Shown: positions 8,697 through 18,481, counted from the stretch's first letter. The stretch is DNA of 64,000 nt from Variibacter gotjawalensis (GCF_002355335.1 NZ_AP014946.1:1317501-1381500); one strand, 5' to 3'. Notes: a model not told the origin generated them from the sequence alone. Program-made: numbers and translations.

Positions 8697-9374
8697 ATGA
8701 ACGTTCTGGTTTTTGCTGCGCGTAAAGGTGGGTCGGGGAAGAGCACATTGACGGCGCACCTCGCCGCCAGCCGGCCGGCAAAGTCTTGCTTATTGATCGA
8801 TTGCGATCCGCAGGGTTCGTTGACCCTCTGGCACAAGCTTCGCAACAATGAAGAACTCACGATCCGCAGCGGTTTGCGCGGCGTGGGCGAGATCATCAAA
8901 AGCGCGAAGAAAGAAGGTTTCGAGTGGGTGATGATCGACACCCCACCGAACATGAGCTCCATCGTCACCGAGGCGATCCGCGCCGCCACGATGGTCGTCA
9001 TTCCGGCTCGTCCGACCGTTTTCGATCTGACCTCGGTTGCCGAGACGATCGCGCTCTGCCGCGACGTTCGTAAGCCGTATGCAGTCGTTATCAACGGCGC
9101 ACCGGCCAAGCGCGAAGGCGTCGAGTCGCCGATCGTCTCGCAGGCGCGTGCTGGTCTCTCGAGCCTCAACGTCCCGCTGTGGCATGGCCAGATCACCAAC
9201 CGCACGAACTTCGCGTTGTCGCTCGCCGACGGCGAAGGCGTTCGCGAATACGACGCTTCGTCGTTCGCCGCAGCCGAGATCGCCGGTCTGTGGACCGCGA
9301 TCGAGAAGTCCGTGAAGGTGATCAACGGCGCATCCGGTGGCAGCACCGGCGTGATGCACAAAGTCGCTGCCTGA
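8697..9374 (+). CDS. Orphan ParA/MinD-like ATPase
   Basis: 225-aa deviant Walker ATPase. KGGSGKST (residues 11-18) is the deviant Walker A with the signature Lys; LLIDCDPQGS is the Walker A' region; VMIDTPPN is Walker B. No N-terminal HTH and no parB nearby, so it is not the chromosome-partition ParA. Similar orphan ParA-like proteins position protein cargo or poles; the cargo here is unknown. A GAG-like site is weak, but the start is fixed by the beta strand MNVLVFAARKGG. An exact CtrA box upstream suggests cell-cycle control. Confidence 0.85.
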   Translation: MNVLVFAARKGGSGKSTLTAHLAASRPAKSCLLIDCDPQGSLTLWHKLRNNEELTIRSGLRGVGEIIKSAKKEGFEWVMIDTPPNMSSIVTEAIRAATMVVIPARPTVFDLTSVAETIALCRDVRKPYAVVINGAPAKREGVESPIVSQARAGLSSLNVPLWHGQITNRTNFALSLADGEGVREYDASSFAAAEIAGLWTAIEKSVKVINGASGGSTGVMHKVAA

Positions 9375-9396
9375 CTCCCCAAGGTGCGGCCCTAAG

Positions 9397-9419
9397 GGGC
9401 GGATGTAAAAAATCCGCCC
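9397..9419. other. Intergenic hairpin between convergent genes
   Basis: GGGCGGAT and ATCCGCCC are perfect inverted arms around a seven-base A-rich loop. No T tract follows on either strand, so it may be a transcript-end stabiliser rather than a full terminator. Confidence 0.4.
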
Positions 9420-9444
9420 ACTCCCGCCGCCCCAGAGTTGCCGA

Positions 9445-10278
9445 CTAAATCCGCGCGGTTTCCGCGATGAAGGTTCTCATCGCGTCGATGCCGCGCTTCG
9501 CAACGAGCGTCGCATCGTCATCCCAGTGAATGGGGTTCGGCGCTTCGTAGCTGAGATATCCGCGATATCCCGACGCTTTCAGTGCCGCGACGAATTCGCG
9601 CCACTGCACGGCGCCAAGTCCCGGCGCGAGGCGATCCGTCAGCCCGACCGCACCGACCGCACCGACCGCGACATCGCGCGGCACGTCGCTGAACTGCACG
9701 TAGAAAATCTCATCACCCGGAATGTCATCGATCGCACCGCCCGGCCGTCCGCTGTGGTGCAGATGATATGTGTCGAGCAGCAATCCGACATTCGGGCATC
9801 TGGCGCGCGCGATGAGTTCGCGCGCGATCTCGGCGTGGTTGATGCTCGGATGCTGCGCCATGAATTCGAACGTCAGCCGCAAGCCGCACTGTCCCGCAAT
9901 CTCTCCCGCCGTGCGCATATTCGAAACGCCGTCGATCAACGGGCCATCATGCGGCCCGACACCGCTCATCACCAAGCCGCAACCGAGCGCAACCGCGTTA
10001 TCGCATTGACGGCGGAAGACATCGAACAGTCGGCGCAATTCGTCGCCCTGCGCGAACAGCCATCCATACTCGACGCCGACGGCGCTGACCGGCAATCCGG
10101 CTTCACGGATCATCCCGGCGATTTCCGTATCGCTCATGCCGCGCTCGCGGCAGCGAACGAAATCCGCGTTGCGAATTTCGACCGCATCGGCGCCGGCATC
10201 GCGCGCCGCCGCCAGAGCGTGGCGCAGCGGCGTCGTATCGATCGTCCAGGTATGGAGAGCGATGCCGGCGAACTGCAT
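9445..10278 (-). CDS. Sugar phosphate isomerase/epimerase-like TIM-barrel protein
   Basis: 277-aa xylose-isomerase-like TIM barrel (AP_endonuc_2 superfamily). Metal and barrel motifs include DAVEIRNADF, LTFEFMAQHPSINH, VGLLLDTYHLHHSG, FYVQFSDVP and GYLSYEAPNP, placing acidic and His ligands at strand ends as in hydroxypyruvate or 2-keto-myo-inositol isomerases. It starts one base after the nadX-like stop, so the two form an operon. Exact substrate unknown; an imino-/keto-acid product of its partner is possible. A 9-bp tandem repeat encodes VGAVGAVG. Confidence 0.75.
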   Translation of the reverse strand: MQFAGIALHTWTIDTTPLRHALAAARDAGADAVEIRNADFVRCRERGMSDTEIAGMIREAGLPVSAVGVEYGWLFAQGDELRRLFDVFRRQCDNAVALGCGLVMSGVGPHDGPLIDGVSNMRTAGEIAGQCGLRLTFEFMAQHPSINHAEIARELIARARCPNVGLLLDTYHLHHSGRPGGAIDDIPGDEIFYVQFSDVPRDVAVGAVGAVGLTDRLAPGLGAVQWREFVAALKASGYRGYLSYEAPNPIHWDDDATLVAKRGIDAMRTFIAETARI

Positions 10279-10279
10279 C

Positions 10280-11083
10280 TCAGGTGCCGACCTTCAGTGT
10301 CGCGGTGAGGCCGCGCAACATCGCGACCGCCGACAAAGCGGTGATCTTTCCGGTGCGCGGGTTTTCCACCGAGGGCACATTCTCGATCATCATCGAGAAG
10401 CTCGCCGTATCGGCATCGACTTCGATGCGATGCGTGTTGCGCGTGACTTGCGGATCCGCCCAAATCTGCAGACGCGTCTTGTCCGGGCCGATGCCCGCGA
10501 GGCTGAGCGCGGCCGCCACGTTGACGTTCGCCGGAAAGCCGCGAGCGCCTTCGCGTGCGCTGCCATCGAACACTTTCTTCGCCTCGTTGAGGCCGTGCAG
10601 CGAAATGTTGTTCTGCACGAGATACGGCGCGCCTTCGAGGCCGCCCGGCGGCTTGCGCGTGATCATCGTGACTGAACGAATGTCGCCTTCCGCGGCTGCA
10701 CGCACAGCGTCGAGCCCAATCAGCGCGCCGGTCGGCACGAGAATGCGCGCGCCGGTTTCCTTCGCGCGATCGATGAGATCCCAATTCTCCAATAGCTGTC
10801 CGACACTCAGCGGCATGAACACTTTGCCGGCGTAGATCGTGGCACGCGCGATTTCGGCGAACGGCGCTTTCGGCAATCCTTCGACGATGACGTCGCAATG
10901 CTGCGGCAGCTCGGTGAGCGCGACGTTCGGAATCTCGGCACCGATTTTCGCAACCTTGCTCTGCGCTTTGCTCACATCTCGCACCGAGACGGCCGCGAGC
11001 GTCAGTCCTGGAATGCCTTGCTCCAGCCGCCGCGCCACTTCGAGCCCGACCGCACCTAACCCCGCCAATCCAACACGCAGCAT
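10280..11083 (-). CDS. L-aspartate dehydrogenase-like NAD(P) oxidoreductase
   Basis: 267 aa. N-terminal Rossmann motif VGLAGLGAVGLEVARRL, then VIVEGLPKAPF, PLSVGQL and ILVPTGALIGLDAVRAA; the C-terminal half (NVNVAAALSLAGIGPDKT, DPQVTRNTHRIEV) is the DUF108 domain of NadX/aspartate dehydrogenase. Such enzymes make iminoaspartate for NAD synthesis or act on related amino acids; without nadA/nadC nearby, the NAD role is not proved. ATG at 11083 has GAGACGAG upstream. Paired with the TIM-barrel gene one base downstream. Confidence 0.8.
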   Translation of the reverse strand: MLRVGLAGLGAVGLEVARRLEQGIPGLTLAAVSVRDVSKAQSKVAKIGAEIPNVALTELPQHCDVIVEGLPKAPFAEIARATIYAGKVFMPLSVGQLLENWDLIDRAKETGARILVPTGALIGLDAVRAAAEGDIRSVTMITRKPPGGLEGAPYLVQNNISLHGLNEAKKVFDGSAREGARGFPANVNVAAALSLAGIGPDKTRLQIWADPQVTRNTHRIEVDADTASFSMMIENVPSVENPRTGKITALSAVAMLRGLTATLKVGT

Positions 11084-11296
11084 TTCTCGTCTCTTTTCGA
11101 ACGTTTGTTTGGTTTGTGACGCGTGTGCGTCCGCAAGTAACCGTTCCGATACTACAGCGCGCGGCTCTGGCCAAATGCACGCGGAACACGATTGCGCCAA
11201 CTCGCGGTCCGCTTCGGAATGCTTGCCACCACTCACGGTTGCGGACATGCTTCGCGTGTCCCGGGAGGACAAACGCGCAATTGGAGGAATGCGATC

Positions 11297-12289
11297 ATGA
11301 AGAATCGCTTTGAATTGTCACGTCGCCAGTGGCTCACCGGTGCGGCGGGAATTTCGGCGGTGGGTGCGCTTGGTTTGCGCCCCGATTTTGCCGAAGCCAA
11401 GGGCCCGATGGCGAAAGCGCAGGCGCCTTACTACTATCGCTTCAAGCTTGGCGACGCGCAGGCAACGGTCGTATCCGACGGACCACTACCGCTCGGCGAT
11501 CCAAGCAAAGCCTTCCTCGGCCTCTCGGCGGACGAGATCAAGCAACAACTCACCGACAACTTTCTGCCGCTCGATAACGCATTGCTCGAGCAGAATGTCC
11601 TCGTCGTGAACTTCGGCAATCGCACCGTGCTGTTCGACACCGGCATGGGCAATGCAAAAGACTTCGGTCCAACGACCGGCAAGCTGCAGGAGACGTTGAA
11701 GCAAGCCGGCATCAATCCGAACACGATCGACGCAGTGGTGATGAGCCACGCCCACATCGATCACTGTGGCGGCAACTGCAACGACAAGGGCAAGTCGCTT
11801 TTCCCGAAGGCGCAGTTCTACATCGCGCAGTCGGACTTTGATTTCTGGACCGATGAAGCAAAAGCCGGCGGGCCGCTGAAGTCCTTCATCGCGCAGGCGC
11901 GGAAGAATCTCCTCCCGATCCGCGACCGTCTGAAATTCTTCAAGGACAACGAAGAATTCCTCCCCGGCATCACCGCCATGGCAGCGCCCGGTCACACCGT
12001 CGGCCACACGATCTTCAACATCCAATCCGGTGGCAAGCAGCTCGCCTATATCGGCGATCTGACGCATCACCCGACATTGCTGATGAAGAAGCCGCTGACC
12101 GAGTTCGCGTATGACACCGATCCGAAGCAATCGGCCCAGACGCGCGTGAAGTATCTGACGACGTTTGCGCAGAACCGCACGCCGATCCTCGCCTATCACT
12201 TCGCATGGCCGGGAATTGGACATGTGGCCAAGGATGGCGACGGCTTCCACTACTATCCGGCCCCGATCGATCTCGCTTCCAAAGTCTGA
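11297..12289 (+). CDS. Exported MBL-fold metallo-hydrolase
   Basis: 330 aa. The N-terminus has SRRQWLTGAAGISAVGALG, a Tat-like twin-arginine signal ending near ADFAEAKG-like residues. MBL motifs: MSHAHIDHCGG (HxHxDH), AAPGHTVGHT, and YIGDLTHH, with the C-terminal His in LAYHFAWPGIGH, so a dinuclear zinc site is complete. This layout is close to AHL-lactonase or other B3-like periplasmic hydrolases; substrate unknown. ATG at 11297 follows GGAGGAAT. Divergent from the nadX-like gene and followed by a good terminator. Confidence 0.85.
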   Translation: MKNRFELSRRQWLTGAAGISAVGALGLRPDFAEAKGPMAKAQAPYYYRFKLGDAQATVVSDGPLPLGDPSKAFLGLSADEIKQQLTDNFLPLDNALLEQNVLVVNFGNRTVLFDTGMGNAKDFGPTTGKLQETLKQAGINPNTIDAVVMSHAHIDHCGGNCNDKGKSLFPKAQFYIAQSDFDFWTDEAKAGGPLKSFIAQARKNLLPIRDRLKFFKDNEEFLPGITAMAAPGHTVGHTIFNIQSGGKQLAYIGDLTHHPTLLMKKPLTEFAYDTDPKQSAQTRVKYLTTFAQNRTPILAYHFAWPGIGHVAKDGDGFHYYPAPIDLASKV

Positions 12290-12311
12290 CGCAAACATTT
12301 CGCAGGACGAA

Positions 12312-12348
12312 CCGCCGCCGGGTCATCGCTCGGCGGCGGCATTTTTTT
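12312..12348 (+). terminator. Rho-independent terminator after the exported MBL gene
   Basis: CCGCCGCCG and CGGCGGCGG form a nine-bp stem around a ten-base loop, followed by CA and seven T. Confidence 0.85.
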
Positions 12349-12449
12349 GCTCACCCTGCATCCGCTGTGCGCATAGCGCGTGCGCCGCAATATGCTATGC
12401 ATACGGCTCTCCACTCATCCTCCAGAAGAAACTCAACGGAACGCAACTC

Positions 12450-13616
12450 ATGCCGACGCTGCCGCGCATTGATAGTTTTGCTGACGAACTGACGGCGATC
12501 CGCCGCGACCTTCACGCCCATCCGGAAATCGGTTTCGAAGAAAAGCGCACCTCCGGCATCGTCGCCGAGAAGCTTGCCGGCTGGGGCATCGAGGTCCATC
12601 GCGGCATCGGCGGCACCGGCGTCGTCGGCGTGCTCAAGGGCAAGGGCGGCGGCAGCAAGCGCATCGGTCTGCGCGCCGACATGGACGCGCTGCCGATGGA
12701 GGAGAACACCAATCTTCCGTGGCGCTCGACGGTCCCGGGACGCTTCCACGGCTGTGGTCACGACGGTCACACGACGATCCTGCTCGGCGCGGCGCGCTAT
12801 CTCGCCGAGACAAAAGATTTCGACGGCACCGTGCATTTCATCTTCCAGCCGGCCGAGGAAGGTCTCGGTGGCGCGCGTGCGATGCTGAAGGATGGACTGT
12901 TCGAGAAGTTTCCGTGCGATGAAGTTTACGGCCTGCACAACGCGCCGGACTTGGAGCACGGCGTCGTCGCGATCAGCCCCGGCCCCGCGATGGCCGGCGC
13001 CGATTTCTTCGACATCACGATCACGGGCTTCGGCGCGCATGGCGCGATGCCGAAGCGCTCGCGCGATCCCGTCGTCATCGCGATGAATCTCGGCCAGGCG
13101 CTGCAGAGCATCGTCAGCCGTAACGTCACCCCGACCGAAGCGGCCGTGCTCTCGATCACGCAGATTCATGCTGGCTCGGCCTACAACGTAATCCCGAACG
13201 AAGCGAAGCTCGCCGGAACCGTGCGTATGTTCGATGCCGGCGTGCGCAAGATGATCCAGGACCGCATGCGGAAAATCTGCGCCGGCATCGCGCAGGCATT
13301 CGAAGTCGAGGTCAAGTGCGAGATCCGCGACATCTTCAGCGTACTCGACAACACGGAAGAGCATTCCAAGGTGATCGCCGAAGTCGCGCGCGGTGTCGTA
13401 GAGCCAAAGGACGTCATCGTTCGCAAAACGCCGAAGATGGGCAGCGAAGATTTCGCCGACATGCTGATGCGCGTGCCGGGAGCCTATTTCTGGCTCGGCC
13501 ACGATGGCTCGGTGCCGGTGCACAATCCAGGCTTCGTGCTCGACGACAAGATCTTGCCGGTCGGCGCTAGCATGTTCGCGCGCATCGTCGAGACGCGCCT
13601 GCCGCTCGGGGCTTGA
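12450..13616 (+). CDS. M20-family amidohydrolase (hippurate hydrolase-like)
   Basis: 388-aa di-metal aminoacylase/carboxypeptidase of the M20D family (HipO/AbgA-like), removing acyl groups from amino acids. Motifs in order: RRDLHAHPEIGFEE, IGLRADMDALPMEE, FHGCGHDGHTT (metal Cys/His), FQPAEEGLGGARAM (catalytic Glu) and the C-terminal PKMGSEDFADM with GHDGSVPVHNPGF. Residues about 185-300 form the dimerisation lid. The start at 12450 has a weak ribosome-binding site but matches the family N-terminus. Monocistronic between two terminators. Confidence 0.92.
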   Translation: MPTLPRIDSFADELTAIRRDLHAHPEIGFEEKRTSGIVAEKLAGWGIEVHRGIGGTGVVGVLKGKGGGSKRIGLRADMDALPMEENTNLPWRSTVPGRFHGCGHDGHTTILLGAARYLAETKDFDGTVHFIFQPAEEGLGGARAMLKDGLFEKFPCDEVYGLHNAPDLEHGVVAISPGPAMAGADFFDITITGFGAHGAMPKRSRDPVVIAMNLGQALQSIVSRNVTPTEAAVLSITQIHAGSAYNVIPNEAKLAGTVRMFDAGVRKMIQDRMRKICAGIAQAFEVEVKCEIRDIFSVLDNTEEHSKVIAEVARGVVEPKDVIVRKTPKMGSEDFADMLMRVPGAYFWLGHDGSVPVHNPGFVLDDKILPVGASMFARIVETRLPLGA

Positions 13617-13637
13617 GATAGGCTTGAGGCAAAAAGA

Positions 13638-13664
13638 AAAAGGCCGGGCATTGCCCGGCCTTTT
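13638..13664. terminator. Bidirectional terminator between amidohydrolase and gcvPB
   Basis: AAAAGGCCGGGC-ATT-GCCCGGCCTTTT is a 12-bp perfect stem with A tract on one side and T tract on the other, located between convergent stop codons. Confidence 0.9.
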
Positions 13665-13667
13665 GTT

Positions 13668-15236
13668 TTACTCCGCGGCTTCCTGCACGGGCTTCGGCGG
13701 CGTCCATTTCAGGATCGGCGAGCGTGCCGCGCGCGTCTCGTCGAGGCGGCGGCGCGGCGCGTGGTAAGGCGCGCCGGAGAACCGGTCGGTCTCGCCGCGT
13801 TTCGCCGATAGCGCCAGATCGCGCAACGCCGCGATGAAGAGATCGAGCGACGCCTTCGATTCCGACTCGGTCGGCTCGATCAGCATCGCGCCGTGGACGA
13901 CGAGCGGGAAATACATCGTCATCGGATGATATCCCTCGTCGATCATCGCTTTCGCGAAATCGAGAGTCGTGACGCCAGTGCCGTCGAGCCATGTATCGTC
14001 GAATAGGGCTTCGTGCATGCAGGCGCGGTTGCCGAATGGCAGCGACATCAGATCGGTGAGCGATGCGCGAATGTAATTCGCGTTGAGCACCGCATCTTCC
14101 GACGCTTGGCGCATGCCGTCCGTACCGTGTGAGAGCATGTAGCTCATCGCGCGGATGTACATGCCCATCTGGCCATGGAAGGCGCACATGCGGCCGAGCG
14201 GCTGTGCATCGCCGGCGTCGCTTGTGTTCTCGACCAGACGCGCATTGCCGTCCTCGACGACGACGAACGGCACCGGTGCGAATGGCGCGAGCGCTTTCGA
14301 GAGCACGACCGGGCCGGCACCGGGCCCGCCGCCGCCATGCGGCGTCGAAAACGTTTTGTGCAGGTTGATGTGCATCGCATCGACGCCGAGATCACCCGGC
14401 CGCACTTTGCCGACGATGGCGTTGAAGTTCGCGCCGTCCGCGTAGAAAAATGCACCGGCCGCATGCACCGCATCCGCGATCGCGACGACGTCGCGCTCGA
14501 ACAGCCCGCACGTGTTCGGGTTGGTCAGCATGATCGCGGCGACATCGGGCGAAAGGCGCTTTTTCACCTCTTCGGGATCGACAGTGCCGTCCTCGCGCGC
14601 CGGAACGCTGACGACCTGATAGCCGATCAGCGCGGCTGTCGCCGGATTGGTGCCGTGCGCGGATTCCGGCACGAGCACGATCGAGCGCTTCTCGCCGCGC
14701 GCTTCGATCGCGGCCTTGATCGCCATCATGCCGCAGAGTTCGCCGTGCGCACCGGCCTTCGGCGTCATCGCGACGGCCGGCATGCCGGTCAGCTCGCATA
14801 GCCAGCGGCCAAGCTCGCCGATCAGTTCGATCGCACCCGGCACGGTCGAGAGCGGCTGCAGCGGATGAATGTCGCCGATGCCCGGCAGCCGCGCCATCTT
14901 CTCGTTGAGACGCGGATTGTGTTTCATCGTGCATGAGCCGAGCGGGAAGAGACCTGTGTCGATGCCGTAGTTCTTTTGGCTCAACCGCACGAAGTGCCGC
15001 ATCGTCTCGGGCTCGCTGAGACCCGGCAAACCGATGTCCCCGGTGCGCTCGAGTGCGCCGAGCTTCGACTTGAAATCTTTCGGCTCATCGATGTCGACGC
15101 CGGTCACCTCGTGGCGGCCGATCTCGAAGATCAGCGCTTCCTCGACTTGCAGCGCGCGATTGCCCGTGAAGGTCGGGTGATCGACCGCACCGGCGTCTCC
15201 CGAAGCGGAAGGGCGTCCCTGACGGTTCAACATCAC
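13668..15236 (-). CDS. gcvPB: Glycine dehydrogenase (decarboxylating) subunit 2
   Basis: C-terminal half of the P protein of the glycine cleavage system, which decarboxylates glycine and passes the aminomethyl group to lipoyl-GcvH. 522 aa; the PLP lysine is in [20 protein letters not shown] (about residue 294). [10 protein letters not shown] and [11 protein letters not shown] are typical. It overlaps gcvPA by 4 bp, and the two form a heterotetramer. The split P1/P2 form contrasts with the fused GcvP of many proteobacteria. Last gene of the riboswitch-controlled operon. Confidence 0.96.
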   Translation of the reverse strand: MMLNRQGRPSASGDAGAVDHPTFTGNRALQVEEALIFEIGRHEVTGVDIDEPKDFKSKLGALERTGDIGLPGLSEPETMRHFVRLSQKNYGIDTGLFPLGSCTMKHNPRLNEKMARLPGIGDIHPLQPLSTVPGAIELIGELGRWLCELTGMPAVAMTPKAGAHGELCGMMAIKAAIEARGEKRSIVLVPESAHGTNPATAALIGYQVVSVPAREDGTVDPEEVKKRLSPDVAAIMLTNPNTCGLFERDVVAIADAVHAAGAFFYADGANFNAIVGKVRPGDLGVDAMHINLHKTFSTPHGGGGPGAGPVVLSKALAPFAPVPFVVVEDGNARLVENTSDAGDAQPLGRMCAFHGQMGMYIRAMSYMLSHGTDGMRQASEDAVLNANYIRASLTDLMSLPFGNRACMHEALFDDTWLDGTGVTTLDFAKAMIDEGYHPMTMYFPLVVHGAMLIEPTESESKASLDLFIAALRDLALSAKRGETDRFSGAPYHAPRRRLDETRAARSPILKWTPPKPVQEAAE

Positions 15237-16567
15237 AGCACCTCCTTCAGCGCGGCCGCATAGGCGGCGCGGTCGTCGTCCGTGTTCACTTCCGTGCTGG
15301 CGACGATGATCAGATCTTTCATATCCGCATTGCCCGGATAGAGGCGCGAGGCCGGCACGCCGCCGAGAATGCCCATATCGGCAAGCTTCTCGACGACGTC
15401 GGCGCCGTCGCCCGGCACGCGGATCGTGAATTCGTTGAAATACGTATCGTTCAAAACCTTCACACCCGGCACCATGCCGAGTGCGTCAGCGAGCGCGATC
15501 GCATTCGCATGATTGACACGCGCGAGCCGGTTCAATCCGGTCTGCCCGAGCAGCGTCATGTGGATCGTGAAGGCGAGAACGCAGAGCCCCGAATTCGTGC
15601 AGATGTTCGACGTCGCCTTCTCGCGGCGAATGTGCTGCTCGCGCGTCGACAGCGTCAGCACGAAACCGCGCTTGCCTTCCGCATCGACCGTCTCACCAGC
15701 GAGGCGGCCCGGCATCTGGCGCAGAAACTTCGTGCGCGTCGCAAAGAGGCCGACATACGGTCCGCCGAATTGCAGCGGCACGCCGATAGATTGTCCCTCG
15801 GCAACGACGATATCGGCGCCCATCTCGCCCGGCGGTTTGACGAGACCGAACGAGATCGCCTCAGTGACGACGACGATAAGCAGCGCCCCCGCCGCGTGCA
15901 CCTTCTCGGCGAGCGCCGTGAGATCGCGCACTTCGCCGAACACATCCGGATTCTGCACGACGACGCACGACACTGTGTTGTCGATCTGCGCCGCGAGGTC
16001 ATTTCCGCGCGCTGTCGAGACGACGACCTCGTCATCGGCAAAGCGCGACACCGTTTCGATCGTTTCGCGATAGTGCGGATGCAAGTTGCCGGAGATCAGC
16101 GCCTTGCGTCGCTTGGTGACACGATGCGCCATCAACACGGCTTCGGACGCTCCGGTCGAGCCGTCGTACATCGACGCGTTGGCGACATCCATGCCGGTCA
16201 GCGCAGCGACCTGCGTCTGGAACTCGAACAGATATTGCAGCGTGCCTTGCGCGATCTCGGGCTGATATGGCGTGTATGAGGTGAGAAACTCCGAACGCTG
16301 GATCAGGTGATCGACGGTTGCCGGAATGTGGTGCTTGTAGGCACCGGCGCCGACGAAGAACGGCACGCTCGACGCCGCGATATTCTTGACTGCGAGGCGA
16401 CCGAGCGCACGCTCGACTTCGATCTCGCTTTTATGCCGCGGCAGGTCCGGCGCTTTGGCCAGCAGCTTGTCGTTCGGCACGTCGGCGAACAGCGCGTCGA
16501 TATCTTTGACGCCGATCCGCGCGAGCATCTCGCCGCGATCGTCCGGTGTGAGAGGCAGGTATCGCAT
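15233..16567 (-). CDS. gcvPA: Glycine dehydrogenase (decarboxylating) subunit 1
   Basis: N-terminal half of the split P protein. 444 aa starting [15 protein letters not shown], with [37 protein letters not shown] and [18 protein letters not shown], typical of GcvPA. It lacks the PLP lysine, which is in GcvPB. Spacing is 27 bp from gcvH upstream and a 4-bp overlap with gcvPB downstream. Confidence 0.96.
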   Translation of the reverse strand: MRYLPLTPDDRGEMLARIGVKDIDALFADVPNDKLLAKAPDLPRHKSEIEVERALGRLAVKNIAASSVPFFVGAGAYKHHIPATVDHLIQRSEFLTSYTPYQPEIAQGTLQYLFEFQTQVAALTGMDVANASMYDGSTGASEAVLMAHRVTKRRKALISGNLHPHYRETIETVSRFADDEVVVSTARGNDLAAQIDNTVSCVVVQNPDVFGEVRDLTALAEKVHAAGALLIVVVTEAISFGLVKPPGEMGADIVVAEGQSIGVPLQFGGPYVGLFATRTKFLRQMPGRLAGETVDAEGKRGFVLTLSTREQHIRREKATSNICTNSGLCVLAFTIHMTLLGQTGLNRLARVNHANAIALADALGMVPGVKVLNDTYFNEFTIRVPGDGADVVEKLADMGILGGVPASRLYPGNADMKDLIIVASTEVNTDDDRAAYAAALKEVL

Positions 16568-16594
16568 GTGTTCTTATTTCCCTGGCTGCGCGCG

Positions 16595-16966
16595 TCAGAG
16601 CGTTGCGACGAAGGCCTTGTAGTCGTCCTCGCTCATCAGCTCGTCGAGCTCGGACGGGTTGGCGATCTTGATCTTGAGGAACCAGCCGCGGCCTTGCGCA
16701 TCCTCGTTCACGGTCGCTGGATTAGCACCGAGATCGGCATTCACCTCGACGACTTCACCGGACACCGGCGCATAGACCTCGCTCGCGGCTTTCACGGATT
16801 CGACGACGGCGGCTTCGCCGTTCTTTTCGAGCTTCTTGCCGGTTTCGGGCAGATCGACGAACACGACATCGCCGAGTTGGCCCTGCGCATATTCCGTGAT
16901 GCCGACGGTGCCGACATCGCCGTCGACGGAAATCCACTCGTGGTCTTTGCTGTAACGAACAGTCAT
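16595..16966 (-). CDS. gcvH: Glycine cleavage system H protein
   Basis: Lipoyl carrier that shuttles the aminomethyl intermediate between P, T and L proteins. 123 aa with the lipoylation motif [18 protein letters not shown] (Lys about 59) and SKDHEWI at the N-terminus. GAGGAAGC lies upstream of ATG 16966. A family A repeat sits between gcvT and gcvH, inside the operon. Confidence 0.97.
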   Translation of the reverse strand: MTVRYSKDHEWISVDGDVGTVGITEYAQGQLGDVVFVDLPETGKKLEKNGEAAVVESVKAASEVYAPVSGEVVEVNADLGANPATVNEDAQGRGWFLKIKIANPSELDELMSEDDYKAFVATL

Positions 16967-16980
16967 TGAAGCTTCCTCTT

Positions 16981-17069
16981 GTAGCCCGCATGAGCGTAGC
17001 GATATGCGGGGACGACGTTAGATTTCCCGGATGACGCTTGGCGGCTTCGCCGCTGCTCATCCGGGCTAC
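16981..17069. repeat. Dispersed palindromic repeat, family A copy 1 (inside gcv operon)
   Basis: Ends GTAGCCCGCATGAGCG and GCTCATCCGGGCTAC are inverted. Internal TGCGGGG and TTCCCGGATGA, plus the hairpin GGCGGCTTCGCCGC, match the other copies at 49294-49410 and 63008-63113. It occupies the gcvT-gcvH spacer and would be transcribed with the operon. Confidence 0.75.
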
Positions 17070-17075
17070 TCATTC

Positions 17076-18227
17076 TCAGCGGTGATAGCGGTGCGGTACG
17101 AAAGGCATCGAAACGACCTTCGCGACGAGTGGTTTACCGCGCACGATCAGCACGACCGGTGTGCCGGGCTCGGCAAAGCGCGCGTTGACGTAACCCATCG
17201 CGAGCGGCCCGTTCAGCGTCGGCCCGAAGCCGCCCGAAGTGACTTTGCCGATCGGCGTGCCGTCGGGCGTTTGAATCTCGGTGCCTTCGCGCGCGGGTGC
17301 GCGCCCTTCGGGCAGAATGCCGACGCGGGCGCGCGGGGCGCCGCCGGCAAGTTCGCCTTGAATTTTGGCTGCGCCCGGAAAGCCGCCTTCCTCGCGCCGC
17401 CGCTTCTGGATCGACCAGTTGAGCTTGGCTTCTGTCGGCGTCGTCGTCTCGTCGATGTCGTGGCCGTAAAGGCAGAGACCGGCCTCGAGCCGCAGCGAAT
17501 CGCGCGCGCCGAGACCGATCGGCTTGACCTCCGCATGATCGATCAGCCGCTCCGCAACCGCGATAATGCGCTTCGCATTCACCGAAATCTCGTAGCCATC
17601 CTCGCCCGTGTAGCCGGAGCGCGAGACGTGACAGTCGATGCCGTTGAAGGTCGTCGTCATGGCGGACATGAACGGCATATCCGCCGCGCCCTGCACGTGC
17701 TTCGACAACACCGCGGCAGCCTGCGGCCCTTGCAGCGCGATCAGCGCGCGGTTCTCGGCACGCAACAGTCTGACATTGGCGGGCAGGCGCGCTTCGATAT
17801 GCGCGTAGTCTTCGTTCTTGCGCGACGCATTGACGACCAGCATCAGCACGCCGTCCTCGTCCGGATCGGCTGAGCGCGTGATCATCAGATCATCGAGGAT
17901 GCCGCCGTCTTCGTTCAGCAGCTGCGAATAGCGTTGCCGTCCCGGCGCGAGATTGACGATGTCGGCCGGCACCAGCGCTTCGAGCGCGCGCGCGACCGTC
18001 TCGTGATCTGGCCCGGTGAGGAATGCCTGGCCCATATGCGAGACGTCGAAGAGCCCCGCCGCCGTGCGTGTGTGCGTATGCTCCGCAATGATGCCGTCTT
18101 TGTATTGGACGGGCATCTCGTAGCCCGCGAACGGAACGATGCGCGCGCCGAGCCGCACATGCATGTCGTAAAGCGGCGTGCGCTTGAGCAATTCTGTTGC
18201 TGGGGTAGCTACGTCCACTTCGCTCAT
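17076..18227 (-). CDS. gcvT: Aminomethyltransferase (glycine cleavage T protein)
   Basis: Transfers the methylene group from aminomethyl-GcvH to tetrahydrofolate, releasing ammonia. 383 aa; [10 protein letters not shown] and [16 protein letters not shown] at the N-terminus, [13 protein letters not shown] in the folate-binding region, [20 protein letters not shown] with the catalytic Asp, and the C-terminal barrel [32 protein letters not shown] precedes ATG 18227. First gene of the operon, directly behind the glycine riboswitch. Confidence 0.97.
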   Translation of the reverse strand: MSEVDVATPATELLKRTPLYDMHVRLGARIVPFAGYEMPVQYKDGIIAEHTHTRTAAGLFDVSHMGQAFLTGPDHETVARALEALVPADIVNLAPGRQRYSQLLNEDGGILDDLMITRSADPDEDGVLMLVVNASRKNEDYAHIEARLPANVRLLRAENRALIALQGPQAAAVLSKHVQGAADMPFMSAMTTTFNGIDCHVSRSGYTGEDGYEISVNAKRIIAVAERLIDHAEVKPIGLGARDSLRLEAGLCLYGHDIDETTTPTEAKLNWSIQKRRREEGGFPGAAKIQGELAGGAPRARVGILPEGRAPAREGTEIQTPDGTPIGKVTSGGFGPTLNGPLAMGYVNARFAEPGTPVVLIVRGKPLVAKVVSMPFVPHRYHR

Positions 18228-18280
18228 GATCCCGCCTCGACAAGAAGAAACGCCGCCGGCTTCCAGGCCGGATGCGCCCC

Positions 18281-18481
18281 CTCTGTCTGCGGTACCTGAG
18301 AGATTTCGCGTGTCTCGCGTGGAGGACGAGACGCCGCTTACTCCTTCGGTGAGCTGCGCCTAAGCGGCGCCGCTGCTTTCCAGAGTCTCATCCCCCTGCG
18401 GTCCTTTTGCCTGAGCGTTTCCGGGGCGGTTGCGCCTTCGGCGCCGGCTCGTCGCAAATGCTTAGAGCCGGTCTCTCCCGC
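18281..18481 (-). promoter_or_regulatory. Tandem glycine riboswitch upstream of gcvT
   Basis: Read on the minus strand, aptamer 1 (18481-18398) begins GCGGGAGAGACC, contains GCCGAAGG and CTCAGGCAAAAGGACCGC; aptamer 2 (18388-18281) begins CTCTGGAAAGC, contains CACCGAAGGAGTAAGC and CTCTCAGGTACCGCAGACAG. The outer bases of each aptamer pair as P1, and a short G-rich linker separates them. This is the standard cooperative tandem class, which turns on glycine cleavage genes when glycine is high. The 53 nt to the gcvT start include a CCGGC/GCCGG hairpin that may be the expression platform. Confidence 0.93.

Noticed and set aside
9397-9419. Terminator for the ParA-like gene
   Set aside because: Perfect 8-bp stem but no T tract on either strand; listed only as a hairpin.
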